A stretch of 64,000 nucleotides of DNA from Schizosaccharomyces osmophilus (taxonomy: Eukaryota > Ascomycota > Schizosaccharomycetes > Schizosaccharomycetales > Schizosaccharomycetaceae), in NCBI RefSeq assembly GCF_027921745.1, contig NC_079239.1, forward strand, positions 1,701,501 through 1,765,500. Direction: 5' to 3'. A program made the translations under genes and the position numbers. Below, piece by piece: positions 19,606 through 31,235 of the stretch (positions are counted from its first letter, which is position 1; each line of letters starts with the position of its first letter). The notes beneath the pieces are model-generated. The model searched no databases. It was not told where the DNA came from and was given only the letters and a program-made list of their open reading frames with translations.

Positions 19606-20866
19606 ATGTCAAACAATAAAATTCCAACCTCAAAATACGATCTCTCCACTTACTGGGGACGTGTACGCGTATGTAATTATGTCTAAAATAAAAAAATCCA
19701 GCTTTCGTCCTTTATTTCTGGTTACTGACGGTTGTAGCATGCGATGGACATTACTGATCCAAGGTAACTAATATAAACAAAAGATGAATTCATATGCATA
19801 GACTACTAAACGACTCACTTGTTAGAACCTTATTATCTACAAAAAAGGATATTGACAGTGCTGTCAAGACTTTACGCGAGTTTGAGGATGGCAATAGTAC
19901 TTTGAGTGAAAAAGTTTGGAATGCTAAAAAGGGTACGCTTATATATGTCATTAGAAGAGCATCAATTGGTATTAATGTGTTTCAAATTAGTTGTTGATTC
20001 CACTTTGCATCCTGATACAAAGGAACCCGTGTTTCTTCCTTTCCGTATGTCCTGTTATGCCTTGGTACGTCTTTAGCTTCTTTTCCCCCATTACTAACGA
20101 AGTTCGTAGACCAACTTGGTTGTCACAGCTGGAATGCTTCAACCCAACCTAGGTACAGCTGGAACCGTTTTTTGGCAGTGGACAAACCAGTCGGTTAATG
20201 TAGCATTCAATTCCGCGAATGCCAACAAGTCTACTCAATTGACATTACCCCAGATGGCAAAATCTTACATGTATGCTGTCACTGCCAGTTGTGGTGTTGC
20301 AATTGGTCTCAACAAGGTTGTTCCTCGTATGAAGTTTTTGTCCACTTCATCAAAAGCAATTCTAGGACGTTTAACCCCATTTGCTGCAGTTGCTTTTGCT
20401 GGTGTTTTGAATGTGTTTTTGATGCGCGGTGAAGAATTGCGTCAAGTAAGTATTCATAAAGATTTTTCTTGTAGAAAAAGGCAACACTTTTTACTAACGA
20501 ATATAGGGTATTGATGTTTTCGATAAAGAAGGAAACTCTTTGGGTAAGAGCAATCAAGCTGCCTTGTATGCAGTTGGCGAAACAGCTCTTTCTCGTATCA
20601 TCAATGCTTCGCCTATAATGGTCATCCCTCCTCTTGTTTTGATGAGACTTCAAAAAACAAACTGGCTTCGCAAGAGCCCCAAGTTGACGATTCCCGTGAA
20701 TTTGGGCTTGGTTGGTATCACTTCCTTGATTGCAGTACCTTTGGCTGTTGGTGTTTTCCCAGGTAGAGAAACCATTTCTCCCATGAAACTGGAATCCAAG
20801 TTTCACAACTTGAAGGATAAAAACGGGAATGATATAGAGAAGGTGGAATTCAATCGTGGACTGTAA
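19606..20866 (+). CDS. fsf1: sideroflexin, mitochondrial amino-acid carrier
   Basis: Six exons (19606-19668, 19738-19763, 19802-19932, 19991-20064, 20110-20445, 20507-20866) give 329 residues. Exon 2 is only 26 nt and intron 2 only 38 nt, near the lower limit for fission yeast. The sideroflexin signature is complete: YDLSTYWGRVRHAMDITDPR at the N-terminus, STLHPDTKEPVFLPFRMSCY, an AGMLQPNLGTAGTVFWQWTN block, NSANANKS, then four or five hydrophobic helices. Sideroflexins sit in the mitochondrial inner membrane; human SFXN1 carries serine for one-carbon metabolism. The C-terminal charged tail faces away from the helices. From memory the S. pombe gene lies in the same position beside ysh1. Confidence 0.94.
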
Positions 20867-21219
20867 ATATTTGGACTATGTGGAAAAACGTTCCAACGTA
20901 CTGCTTGTTGATCAACAAGCGTTTCTTTTGGTAGGTACCTTGATTTAATAATATCAGGGTAGGTTTAATTGCTCTTCTTTTTTTTGGAAAAAAAAGAAAA
21001 ACAATAGAGTGACACTATAAGCGTAGAAATAGAGAAAATAACATTATTAAACACGAAGAGAATTTACGAATCCAAGTTTGTTTACAGTATAGTGCATTCT
21101 AACGTTTCCTTTTACCGAGCTATAACGTGTCGTTATATATATGCCAGTCATGGGAACGCGTGCACGTTGACTAGCATTTCTATCTTTCACCAACCACCAA
21201 GTAAAGAGAAATTGGTAAA
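20867..21219. promoter_or_regulatory. uap56 upstream region, TATA-like element
   Basis: 353 bp between genes. About 85 bp before the uap56 ATG is a TATA-like stretch (TTATATATATG, about 21133-21143), and at 21156-21161 an ACGCGT hexamer, the MCB core; whether it is used here is unknown. Confidence 0.45.
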
Positions 21220-22524
21220 ATGGCATCTGCTCAGGAGGATTTGATTGACTACGAAGAAGAGGAAGATTTGGTTCAGGACCAATCTGCTCAAGGAACTACT
21301 ACTACAACAGAAGCTACTGAAAATGGTGAAAAATCCGACAAGAAAGGTTCTTACGTTGGTATCCACTCCACAGGTTTCCGTGACTTTTTGTTAAAGCCTG
21401 AACTTCTTCGTGCAATCACGGACAGCGGATTTGAACACCCTTCTGAAGTGCAGCAGGTCTGCATTCCTCAATCCATTTTGGGAACTGACGTTCTCTGTCA
21501 AGCTAAATCTGGTATGGGTAAAACAGCCGTTTTCGTCTTGTCTACCCTTCAGCAAATTGAACCTGTTGATGGTGAGGTTTCTGTTTTAGTCCTGTGCCAT
21601 ACTCGTGAGCTTGCCTTCCAAATCAAGAATGAATATGCTCGTTTCAGTAAGTATTTGCCTGATGTTCGTACTTCTGTTTTCTATGGCGGTATCAACATCA
21701 AGCAAGATATGGAAGCTTTCAAAGACAAAACCAAGGCACCACATATTGTTGTCGCTACCCCTGGACGTTTAAATGCCCTTGTTCGTGAGAAGATTATGCG
21801 CGTGAACAATGTTAAGCACTTTGTTCTTGATGAGTGTGACAAGCTTTTAGATAGTGTTGACATGCGTCGTGATATTCAAGAGGTTTTCCGTGCCACTCCT
21901 CCTCAAAAGCAAGTTATGATGTTTAGTGCTACTCTTTCTAGCGAAGTCCGTCCTATTTGCAAGAAGTTTATGCAAAACCCTCTAGAAATTTATGTTGACG
22001 ATGAAACGAAGCTTACTCTTCACGGTCTTCAACAACACTATGTTAAGCTCGATGAGAAGGAGAAGAACAGAAAAATTAACGATTTGCTAGACTCTTTGGA
22101 ATTTAACCAAGTGGTCATTTTTGTAAAGTCCGTTAGCCGTGCTAACGAATTGGACCGTCTTCTACGAGAATGCAATTTCCCTTCTATTTGCATTCATGGT
22201 GGTCTTCCTCAGGAGGAGCGTATCAACCGCTACAAAGCTTTCAAAGACTTCGACAAGCGTCTTTGTGTAGCTACTGATGTCTTTGGTCGTGGTATCGATA
22301 TCGAACGTGTCAACATTGTAATTAATTATGACATGCCCGATTCTCCTGATACTTATCTTCATCGTGTCGGTCGTGCTGGTCGTTTCGGTACCAAAGGTTT
22401 GGCTATTACATTCGCTGGCTCTGATGAAGATTCTCAAATTTTGGACAAAATCCAGGAACGCTTTGAAGTTAATATTAACGAGCTTCCCGATGAAATTGAT
22501 GTCAGCTCTTACATGAATGCTTAG
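21220..22524 (+). CDS. uap56: DECD-box RNA helicase Uap56/Sub2
   Basis: Intronless, 434 residues, the exact family length. Motifs in order: Q-motif region ([19 protein letters not shown]), motif [10 protein letters not shown], Ia HTRELAFQI, Ib TPGRLNAL, motif II DECD (within LDECDKLL), motif III SAT, motif IV VIFVKS, motif [10 protein letters not shown] and motif [16 protein letters not shown] instead of DEAD is diagnostic for the UAP56/Sub2 branch. The N-terminus is acidic ([14 protein letters not shown]), as in the family, and binds export factors. Uap56 acts in spliceosome assembly and, in TREX, in mRNA export. Codon choice is biased toward the highly expressed set (GGT, GTT, CGT), consistent with strong expression. 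Confidence 0.97.
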   Translation: MASAQEDLIDYEEEEDLVQDQSAQGTTTTTEATENGEKSDKKGSYVGIHSTGFRDFLLKPELLRAITDSGFEHPSEVQQVCIPQSILGTDVLCQAKSGMGKTAVFVLSTLQQIEPVDGEVSVLVLCHTRELAFQIKNEYARFSKYLPDVRTSVFYGGINIKQDMEAFKDKTKAPHIVVATPGRLNALVREKIMRVNNVKHFVLDECDKLLDSVDMRRDIQEVFRATPPQKQVMMFSATLSSEVRPICKKFMQNPLEIYVDDETKLTLHGLQQHYVKLDEKEKNRKINDLLDSLEFNQVVIFVKSVSRANELDRLLRECNFPSICIHGGLPQEERINRYKAFKDFDKRLCVATDVFGRGIDIERVNIVINYDMPDSPDTYLHRVGRAGRFGTKGLAITFAGSDEDSQILDKIQERFEVNINELPDEIDVSSYMNA

Positions 22525-23076
22525 TTTTATTCATAGAAACAAAAAAAATTTTTATATTCCCTTATGCTTTCTAATACCTTCCTTTGCGATCTGTTTAATA
22601 CGGCGGGACGTTACAACTGTTCATATATCATTTACCTTCTTGTATCCTAATTTCTTTTACCCTCGTTCTCTTCTGTCTTACTACCATTTATGACTTTCTA
22701 CTTTCTTTTTTGGTGACACACTGAGGTCCTTTTTATATTCATTTGACTGTATTTCTAGCTAGTGAGAATGATGGGTTAAAAACTTTAGTTTTTGTGTAGT
22801 AGCATGTGTAGCTTCACCACTTTCAATAATGTGCATATACACTTCACATTTCTGTATGTTCGCATTACATCTATTAAAAATACATACACCGCGAAGACAA
22901 TGAGATTAAAAAAATTGGAAGGTATTATTTAATTTTCGTAATGAAATAAACGTAAATAAAAAGGGAGTTTCACTTGGGGTAAAAAAAGAGTCAACATATT
23001 ATACAAATGGTATTTATGAACACACTGCACCTAGGAGAAACAGGCAACATAAATAATATTGTTTAAATCCAAAAAT
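22525..23076. other. convergent spacer uap56 / coiled-coil gene
   Basis: 552 bp, T-rich on the plus strand just after uap56; 3' UTRs of two converging genes. No feature recognised. Confidence 0.5.
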
Positions 23077-24393
23077 CTATGCGTCTTCATCAGGGACTTC
23101 TTCAACTGTAACATTATGTCGAACAGAACTTTGAGATACAGGACGTGTGGAAGAAGCATTGTCTTGCTCACCGTTTGGCTGGTTGCTTGCAGCTTTTTTG
23201 TCGTTCGTTGTCAAATTAGTGGGAACATTACTGGGGTTGCTTGAAGGATACTCCATTGACGGTGTAGTAGTATGGTGCTCGGGTTGCAAGTTGGTGGAGT
23301 GTGGTGTCTCTGAAGTAGCAGAAAAAACAGTTTCCCGGGTATTAGGAGAAGCACTCTGTTTCTCGGATTGGGTGGATTGATATTCAGGAGGGCCCGATTC
23401 ATCGTCGCTGTTAACAACGGAATAGTGTCCGCTAGAAAGTAGAGTTTCCAAAGGATTTCTTCTTTGGGTTGGAATTTCTTCTTCAGGTTCGATAACTTCG
23501 GGATCGGGATTTACAGGAGCATTAGCCATCTTTCCAAAGAGAAAAGTACCAGGAAGTGCTTGAGAAGGATCGTGATGCTCTCTAGCATTGCCGCGCTTGT
23601 TCAAACGTCGCTGAGCACCTAAAAGGTATTCATTCAACTCTGTAAGTTCACCATGGGTCAAATCATCATCAAAAGGAGCCTGGTGAGAATGTTTGTGGGC
23701 TTTTTCATGCGAATGAGGAATTTCCGCAACGTGAGGACCTTCATCTGCTAAAGGTTGTTGAAGTCGGATGTGGAATTCTTTTGGATTTTCAGTCGGAATA
23801 TCCGATTTCCTAGTTATAGGTGAACCATATTGTACAGGTTGAGATGTTCTTTGAGGATATTCGGTATTTTCAATTGTCCTAGGTTGCTCATCAGAAGAGT
23901 TAAGATGTTCCACTATAGGATGATTAATGAAGAATTGGTGAAAGTTTCTGGGTACTACCAGCTGAGTGTTGGAAGGATCTGAAACTAAAATCCTTCGTAA
24001 TAACCTCCTGGCTTCTTTCTCGCGTTGGACGTTTCTTTGAGTTTCGTCATCCTCATATCTCTTTTGAATGATTGTGCGTATAACTTGTTCAAAGGCTCTG
24101 CGTTCCTGTAATTCCTCTAAATAGTATTCCTGCAATCGGGCTTCCTGTTCTCGCTCATGCAAATACTGACGGAACTTTCGGTGTTGAATTTGTTGTAAGA
24201 CTTCTTGTCTAGCATCATCAATAGCACGCTTCCGGAATTTTAATTGGCGTTCTTGTTGTTGAATCACTTCAATTTGTTGATCAAGTTCTTCGAGAGCGAG
24301 TTGTAAACTATGATCTTGCACATGTTCATATTCATTTCCATGAGGATCTATTAAACGAAAAAAGGCTGCCATATCAAATTTTTCCTTCTCCAA
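23077..24393 (-). CDS. coiled-coil orphan protein
   Basis: Intronless, 438 residues starting MEKEKFDMAAFF; a second ATG seven codons later (MAAFFRLIDPHGNEYEHVQ) could also serve. Residues 30-160 form a long Gln/Glu/Arg-rich coiled coil (ELDQQIEVIQQQERQLKFRK, QYLHEREQEARLQEYYLEEL). The rest is polar and probably disordered, rich in Pro, Ser and Thr, with a His-rich stretch near 230-245 and an acidic PDEDA end. No enzymatic motif, signal peptide or membrane segment. From memory the S. pombe gene in this slot between uap56 and cul1 is SPAC17G6.13, a genus-restricted gene; I do not assign a function. The conserved part is likely the N-terminal coiled coil. Confidence 0.8.
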   Translation of the reverse strand: MEKEKFDMAAFFRLIDPHGNEYEHVQDHSLQLALEELDQQIEVIQQQERQLKFRKRAIDDARQEVLQQIQHRKFRQYLHEREQEARLQEYYLEELQERRAFEQVIRTIIQKRYEDDETQRNVQREKEARRLLRRILVSDPSNTQLVVPRNFHQFFINHPIVEHLNSSDEQPRTIENTEYPQRTSQPVQYGSPITRKSDIPTENPKEFHIRLQQPLADEGPHVAEIPHSHEKAHKHSHQAPFDDDLTHGELTELNEYLLGAQRRLNKRGNAREHHDPSQALPGTFLFGKMANAPVNPDPEVIEPEEEIPTQRRNPLETLLSSGHYSVVNSDDESGPPEYQSTQSEKQSASPNTRETVFSATSETPHSTNLQPEHHTTTPSMEYPSSNPSNVPTNLTTNDKKAASNQPNGEQDNASSTRPVSQSSVRHNVTVEEVPDEDA

Positions 24394-24773
24394 AACAATG
24401 AAAACCTGATTCCTGACTTTGTTTACTACTTTTGATATTGGTAAAGGTATAATTAGTGTTACTCAGTTGTGCCCAATTTATGTCGTAAACTCCCATATTA
24501 CCAGAAAATACCGGAAACATCTACAAAGTTTCATTAGAAAACCGACTTTCCTCGCTTAAAGTAATATTTAGGATAAAGTTCGGTTCCAATATTTACTGCT
24601 TAGGGTTGTTTTAAACGAAGCTGGCTTTTCGCTAATCTCTGTAGTTATGAAGAGTAAGAACTTTGCCTACAGTATGAACGAAATTTTGGTGATGGCTATA
24701 AACAAAAGAATAAAAGAGAAATAGGATAAATTATTAACACCACGATATTCTAATAAACAACAATTAAAGAAAT
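24394..24773. other. spacer to cul1 stop
   Basis: 380 bp tandem minus-strand spacer, cul1 3' UTR and the upstream region of the coiled-coil gene. Nothing recognised. Confidence 0.5.
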
Positions 24774-27371
24774 TTAAGCAAGATAAACATATTCATCACG
24801 TCCTTGTCGCTCTAGATATTCTTTTTCAATCAACATATCAATACATCTCTTAATATCTGAGACTTGAGGGGCAAATCTGCTTTTAATTTGATCTATGGTT
24901 TCTTTGACCAAAACAACATGCTTCAGCGTCCTTCTAGCTTTCATAATGCGTACGATGGCAGATTGTAACAGCAACTTCCGATCTTCCTCGATTGTTTTCT
25001 GAGTTTCCACTACTTCTTGTTTTTGTTCTGATTTGATTGGCAAGTTGAGTTGAACACGAATCTTTTTCATCTTAAAGTTTTTGTTTATAGTATAGACACT
25101 ATCCGGCTCTCCAAGGTTCTTCCCTTCCTGTAATAACAAAACTTTTGCGCGTAAGAAAATGTTGAGAATTCCAATTAGTATGTCACGATTCAATCCAGTC
25201 CGTTGCAACAACTCTTCATACTTGTATGAATCTCTTTGGTTGTACAGCAGCAGGACAGCCATTTGGAAGGTAGACACTTGAAATACATAAGTGATGGTGG
25301 AATTGGGATTAATGCGTGCTTTGATTTCTCCTTTAGACAAATGAAAAAGCCAACTTAACTTCCGACCATTATGACAGGTATTATAATAACCTTCAAACCG
25401 TTCGTAAAGGGATTTTAATTCGGATGGGATGTGGAAATTAGAGGAACTAGCTGTTAACGGCCAGAATGATGTTCCCAAAACCATAGCATAAAAATCAATG
25501 GGTGACTTTTGTATTTCTGGAAGTTGGCGGAAAGACTCGGTTAACTCCTGAGACAAAGATATATCTTGAAACATTCTCTGCAGTTTGCTGGTGTACTCGA
25601 ATCCACAAACTTCCTTCAGCTTGGAAAGCATTCCGGATTCTGCATCTTGAGAGTTTGACATTCCATTGACCAATCGTTTGGCCAATAGCTTCGTGTAAAA
25701 GTTTTGAAACACATCTTTATCCTCGACGTAGCGGAAAATAATAATGATGGAAGTTAAGGTGTTTTCTATATCATCAACATCGGCAGCCTTGCTGTTCTTG
25801 CGTAGAACAGAATCTGAATATTTCGCCAATAGTTCCGGAGACCGTGACGAAGAAGGGTGACAGACGACATTGCGATTCACAATTTCTCTGCAAGATGTAT
25901 CCAAAGATTTTGTAAAATCTGCGTCCCCTTGAAAAGCTGTGTCGACAAGCTTTTTGGAAGATAGGTATGTTGACAAAAGCATATCAAGGTAATCTTTGGG
26001 ATCTACCTCAGATACCTTGTTGCCTTCAGGCACAATTCTAGCAACAGCAAGAAATCCGGACCGTTTAACGTAATCTTCAAATGACTTTCTTAATGGTTGT
26101 AGTCCATTTGGAGTTCTTGACATTAAGCGATACATTCTAACAATATCACTATGGCAATTTTCATCAAGCATACGCGAAAAGTCATTATGTAAAACTTCAG
26201 CGCGTTTAGTAATTAGCTCATCCTCTACAGCTTCCAACAATGGCTTTAGCGTGGACTCGTGCAAATACAAGTGAACAAGCTCTTCTTCCTCTAAGAGTCG
26301 GCTCTCTGCTTTTCCAAGGTAATCGGTTATGGAATGCACTGAGATATACTGAGAAGATTCAGTACCGTAAAACTCTCTAGACGATGATATGAATCTTGTT
26401 TCGAAGAATGCTTTGTAAGAATTCAAATTCGCCTTTGGCATATCTGCTTTGTCGAAACTTAATGAAGTGATAGAATCAACACAAACTTTCACATCCTTCA
26501 TATCAACGGGCTCGTGCGATCGTTTTCTGTTAAGTATGTACAACAGACTTGCAAGCATATCATCGCGTATATGCGCAAAAACGTGATGGTACCACGATAC
26601 GAGACACAGTGTATAGATATCATAAACTACGGTATCAGAAAATCGGTTTTTCAGTTTCACCCAATATCTGTTAAGGTACCCAAATAGATGATGAAGGAAC
26701 CTAGAAGACGTTGTAAATCGGGTCCAATACTTGGCGTAGGCTGCTAATCTGTCTTCATGAGTTGTTTCTGAAAGTGATGCCTATTACAAAAAGTTAGCAA
26801 ATCTGTTAAAAAAGATGGGATGCAACTAAATAACCAAGAAATGCTTATAAAATTCAACATGCATACTCATCAGAAACACATACCGTTCGCAGCTTTGTCA
26901 AATACTGTTTTAGGTACAACACCAAGTTGTTATATAAAGCCTCCCCCAAAACGTTCGCAGCTAATTACTATGTTAGTCCATACATCCCAATGAATGGAAA
27001 GAGACATGATTTCTCGTTCTACATGACAACAAAGTTTACATACTCTGATCGCTGAAGCTTTCTACCGACATTGTTTTTGAAGCATCGGCACAGTAATTAT
27101 GGATAGCACTATAATATCAAGTTAGCCAAAAACCCTTAATTTCTTGCCTCAAGCACCGTTCAACGTACGTATAGAGCTCCATATAGCGAGTAATTGACAT
27201 TCCTTCATCCAATCGATCCAAAATATGCAAGACGCCATCTTTTAGAAAATCCCACCTATTCAATGATTAGTATCAAAGACTTGTTTGCTCGTCTATGCCA
27301 TACGTTCCGTTTAAAGAATCATATTTTTCGACATGGGGAAGATCATTATTGTTTTTTCTCGGCACCGTCAT
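24774..27371 (-). CDS. cul1: cullin 1, SCF ubiquitin ligase scaffold
   Basis: Five exons on the minus strand, 27304-27371, 27169-27255, 27044-27108, 26884-26960 and 24774-26780, join in phase to 767 residues, the length I recall for S. pombe Cul1. The short 5' exons encode MTVPRKNNNDLPHVEKYDSL, WDFLKDGVLHILDRLDEGMS and the first cullin repeat, which binds Skp1/F-box pairs. The cullin homology region carries FRYVEDKDVFQNFYTKLLAK and FQMAVLLLYNQRDS. The C-terminal winged helix holds the neddylation lysine in VRIMKARRTLKH, and the protein ends in YLERQGRDEYVYLA, the standard cullin terminus. Introns show GTATGG/GTACGT/GTATGT donors and CTAAC or CTAAT branch sites. Cul1 scaffolds Skp1, Rbx1 and F-box proteins. 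Confidence 0.96.
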
Positions 27372-28150
27372 GAACTATATTATCACACTACAACAATTAT
27401 AATAGGACTTTTCAAATAAACGTTACAGCAAAAAAGCAATGGTGGTTGGCGAAAAGCTAGTTTCGTCCGTATGGCCTACGTTTGCTTAGGAGTATAGAGG
27501 CCAAGACTCATATAGTGAGCTCAAACGGAGTATACAATCTGATTTACGGTAGTACGACTTTTCTTTTAAAATGAAAATTCAGTTGCGTAGTATTACTTTG
27601 GATATAGAGTACAGAATATTGAAACTAGATCGTTTAGAAACGATATTTTATGGTAGAAACGTTTTGAATTTAAGGATAGCCTTATTGTTACTTTTATGAG
27701 GTATCATCATACTAAATTCGCCTAAAACCTTTGATATGATAATAAGAAAATACAAAAACAAGGAGCTGAATGTCAGTATTATGAATAAAGTCATCTTCTA
27801 ATAAAACAAAAAAAGTGCAAAAATCCTCTTTGAATCGAAGGGGAGTCGTCTCACAGCTGATAGAAACAAAAGACAGTGAACGCGTCAAGAGTATGGACGA
27901 TAGGAAAACAACACGGCCAAAAACATTGAGCTTAATTCTCCACAAAGAAAAAAAAAAGAAAGAAAAAAAGCATTAAAGTCAATCAAAGTTATTTCTATAG
28001 AACAGCCCTCTTACAGCCTGAAGAATTCTTTATTATCAAAAGTTGTTACTCGGCCTAGGTTACAGAAAGGCGCAAGGCACTGGAACGACGGATGGCTAGC
28101 TTCAACTGGATTCTAACTTCTCCCTTTACTACTACTACTACTACTATTAA
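27372..28150. other. spacer upstream of cul1
   Basis: About 780 bp. It holds the cul1 promoter and, near its right end, a TAC microsatellite. The minus-strand frame at 27712-27945 is hydrophobic and unsupported. No RNA gene recognised. Confidence 0.45.
28127..28147. repeat. (TAC)n microsatellite
   Basis: About seven tandem TAC units directly downstream of the stop codon of the small minus-strand hypothetical gene. Confidence 0.9.
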
Positions 28151-28745
28151 TTAGGGAAAAGGGTGATCCCTTGTGAGACAGTATAAAAGAGAAAGGGTAA
28201 ACGGATTTTGACTAGAATCCTTTTTACATTTACTTTCGAGAATTTGAGCCCTTTTCATTCGACCAAGAGTTTGCTGCATTTCTGTATAGAGTGCATATAT
28301 AGTAACTTCCTTGATATTGAATTTACTAACTCGAACGCTGATATCAAAGACACGACTAATTAATTCATTTTGATTTTGTAACTCTTTTCTGTTACACAGC
28401 CCAATCTTTTGGAAATCTCTATTTACGATATTCATATTTCCGCTATATACAGTAACACTTGTATCTAGTATTTATTTATAACCCATACTTTTTTCTCGTT
28501 ATCGGACTTGCTAAGTTAAAAGCCGTGCATTTCTTTTTCATAAAAATAGGTGATTGAATAGCACCTGAAGAATCTGTTGCCAAACGCTGTTTTCGCTCGT
28601 TTAATTGCTTTTCTATTCCCCTTTTTCTTCTACATTCTTTCATAGTATTGTGGCCTTTTGAGATAATCCTCGTTTTGTTCTTTTTGTTACTACATATTGA
28701 TTTGTAGTTTATTTCTGCCCCCTTTTCAACCTTTGGCTCCTTCAC
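28151..28745 (-). CDS. small hypothetical protein, two exons
   Basis: Exon 1 (28489-28745) and exon 2 (28151-28442) join in phase across a 46-nt intron (donor GTATGG, acceptor TATATAG) to give 182 residues. The start may be the first ATG or a later one (MKECRRKRGIEK). Exon 1 is basic, with the plausible coding stretch ATDSSGAIQSPIFMKK; exon 2 has an alternating helical segment (ISRVFDISVRVSKFNIKEV, then YTEMQQTLGRMKRAQI) that could form a helix bundle. No family is recognised. The branch site is weak and the gene sits in the upstream region of the glucosidase gene on the other strand, so an antisense transcript with chance openness remains possible. The last dozen residues are unusual and the stop abuts a microsatellite. 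Confidence 0.45.
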
Positions 28746-28937
28746 TTAGTTAGTCGTGAAGATCTTAACAGAACAGTTTTGGATTGAAAGAGTCTATCTT
28801 TTCCTTACTTACCTTGAATAATTTTGTGGGTCCCACGAAGTTCATGTTGAAATTCCTTCAGACATTTTCAATAGAATTGCTTTCTTTTGCAATTCATTTC
28901 TAAATTCTTTAAGCTTCTTTTGGTATAAGAAATTAAC

Positions 28938-30833
28938 ATGTACGACGATACGCCCAGAGGCAATCAGCCTCCTGCGAATGTTAATGATATTGGATCTATG
29001 TATAATTCGCGGGACACCAGTGCTTCCTCCTTTACAAATTTAAATGATTCTTCTACTCGTCTTTTGCACAATGGTTCTAATCATAACGTCAACAGCGGTG
29101 CATTAGCTGTCGGAGTTGGTGGTAGAAGAGCTAGTGGTTATTCTCGCCCGAGTCCCCAAACATATAATAGATATCCTAATGGGGATGCGAGTAATAGCTC
29201 TGGCATGTATTCAACGTCACCTCCTCAAAACAACAGCCTCGTGGATGACATTGAAAACATCAACCGCTTAGAAGCTGTTGCTTTCGCCGGCCCTACAGCT
29301 GGTGACCATGATTTTGCATTGAGCAAAGAAGATAAAGAGATAGATGACTTTTTGCACTATCCTTTACCTGCAAAGGATACTAAAAGAATAAGTTACTTCG
29401 TGGGTGGAGAAGGTTTAATGCAATTGCTTTTCCTTATCTTCCTTATTTCAGGTACCGGTATGCTCTTCATTGGCTTGCCAATTCTCACTTATACTGGACA
29501 TAACGCTCTCGCAAGTACCTCTGATAATGGTATTACCAATCATAAGTTTAGGAGCTTAAGCATTCTTCGTAGCAAGTCTCTTGTCGATCCTGATACTCCT
29601 CAAGATGCTTACACGAAAAATGTCCCACATTTAGGCAATTTAGATTTGGTATTCTCGGATGAATTTAATAAGCCTGGTCGTACATTTTATGATGGTGATG
29701 ATCAGTTTTGGGAAGCTACTGACTTGCACTATGCCGCTACTAGTGATTATGAATATTACGACGCCGATACGCCAACAACAGCAAATGGCACCCTTAGACT
29801 TCGAATGGATGCATTCTTCACTCACAATCTGAATTTCAGGAGTGGTATGATTACGAGTTGGAATAAAATGTGCTTTAAAGGCGGAAGAATAGAGGTTTCC
29901 GCTTCTTTAGGTGGTTCACCAGGAGTTCCTGGTCTATGGCCTGGTATTTGGACAATCGGAAACTTGGTTCGTCCCGGTTATTTAGCTACTTCCGACGGAG
30001 TTTGGCCTTATGCTTATAACAGCTGCGATGCTGGGATCACTCCTAATCAATCTGACCCCAGTGGCATATCGTTCCTTGGTGGACAAAGACTTCCCAGTTG
30101 TGTTTGCGATGACCAAGGATACGAACACCCGAGTCCCGGAAAAGGTCGTGGTGCTCCTGAAATTGATTGTTTAGAAGGGACGTTCGGTGCTGCAATTCCT
30201 TACAATGGATCGGTCCAAATGGAGACTATGCCCGTTGCTTCTCAATCTCTTCAAACTGCTCCTTACGATATGTTTTATTTTCCTAATTACGACTATGTCG
30301 TTGTCTACAACCAAAGTGTTTCAGAAGTTAACGGTTGGACGGGTGGTGTATATCAGCAAGCTTTGTCTGTCGCCACACAATTGAACAATACTTGGTTGGG
30401 TAACAGAGCGTATCAAATATATGGATTTGATTATCAGCCCGGTTACGACGCAGATTCTTTCATTTCATGGTTTGTTGGTGAAAACTATACTTGGACTATG
30501 TACCAACCTGCCATCGGTCCTAATGGAAATGTCGGAGCTCGTGGCGTAAGTGAAGAACCTTTGATTGTTATTCTGAATATGGGTATCTCACCCTCATGGG
30601 TTTACTTTTACTGGTACGAATTAAGTTTCCCTCAAACGCAGTACATTGACTACGTGCGTATTTACCAGGATACTTCGAGTAATTCGAAACATGAGCTTGG
30701 GTGTGATCCTAAAGGCTATCCGACTACGGAGTATATAAGTAAGCATCCTAAAGCCTATCGTGACTACAATACTACTAGTTGGGAAATGGCTGGGTATAAG
30801 CGTCCTAAGAACAAATTGATGGATGGTTGTTAG
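28938..30833 (+). CDS. Kre6/Skn1-type GH16 glucan-synthesis protein
   Basis: Intronless, 631 residues with type II topology: a Ser/Asn-rich cytoplasmic tail (1-155), one membrane anchor at about 160-190 (LMQLLFLIFLISGTGMLFIG) and a luminal GH16 domain. Diagnostic parts are LVFSDEFNKPGRTFYDGDDQ, GMITSWNKMCFKGGRIEVSA, GLWPGIWTIGN, WPYAYNSCDAG and the catalytic signature E-I-D-C-L-E near residue 410 (ExDxxE, nucleophile and acid/base). Kre6/Skn1 proteins act in the ER/Golgi or at the cell surface in making beta-1,6-glucan of the wall; biochemical activity as hydrolase or transglycosylase is not fully settled. Cys residues in the luminal part (SCVCDDQGYEHPSPGKG) suit disulfides. A long T-rich leader precedes the start. 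Confidence 0.93.
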   Translation: MYDDTPRGNQPPANVNDIGSMYNSRDTSASSFTNLNDSSTRLLHNGSNHNVNSGALAVGVGGRRASGYSRPSPQTYNRYPNGDASNSSGMYSTSPPQNNSLVDDIENINRLEAVAFAGPTAGDHDFALSKEDKEIDDFLHYPLPAKDTKRISYFVGGEGLMQLLFLIFLISGTGMLFIGLPILTYTGHNALASTSDNGITNHKFRSLSILRSKSLVDPDTPQDAYTKNVPHLGNLDLVFSDEFNKPGRTFYDGDDQFWEATDLHYAATSDYEYYDADTPTTANGTLRLRMDAFFTHNLNFRSGMITSWNKMCFKGGRIEVSASLGGSPGVPGLWPGIWTIGNLVRPGYLATSDGVWPYAYNSCDAGITPNQSDPSGISFLGGQRLPSCVCDDQGYEHPSPGKGRGAPEIDCLEGTFGAAIPYNGSVQMETMPVASQSLQTAPYDMFYFPNYDYVVVYNQSVSEVNGWTGGVYQQALSVATQLNNTWLGNRAYQIYGFDYQPGYDADSFISWFVGENYTWTMYQPAIGPNGNVGARGVSEEPLIVILNMGISPSWVYFYWYELSFPQTQYIDYVRIYQDTSSNSKHELGCDPKGYPTTEYISKHPKAYRDYNTTSWEMAGYKRPKNKLMDGC

Positions 30834-31235
30834 GCTTTCAAATACTTATGATTTCATGATTTGGGTTCCAATTGACTGCACCTTTATTTCGTTCTTTATT
30901 TTTTCAATTGGCATTAGTATTCATTTTACTCGGTTCCTCTCTTTTTCTTTCTTTTTATAAGATTTCTTTAATTTGTTGCATATCATGAAACTTATGTAAT
31001 TTGATTACATTTAAAATTCAAAAGTTTTGTTCTTTCTAGTGTGTTTAATCTTAACTCAATAAAAATGCCAAAAAATTTATAAAGTAAGACCCCATATCAT
31101 TAATACGCAGTCAATATTTTATTCATAAAATTGATAAAAATAGAAAATGTGTAGTAGTACTCCATACAGCATGTTCTTATCAAATTGTGTACAGAGCGAT
31201 GTGCTCTTTTAAGTTGTCCTTACTCCCTTATTCAT
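30834..31235. other. convergent spacer
   Basis: 402 bp between two converging genes, AT-rich 3' UTR sequence. No further feature seen. Confidence 0.5.

Noticed and set aside
27712-27945. 77-codon minus-strand frame upstream of cul1
   Set aside because: Phe/Leu/Ser-rich from T-rich DNA; lies in the cul1 promoter region.
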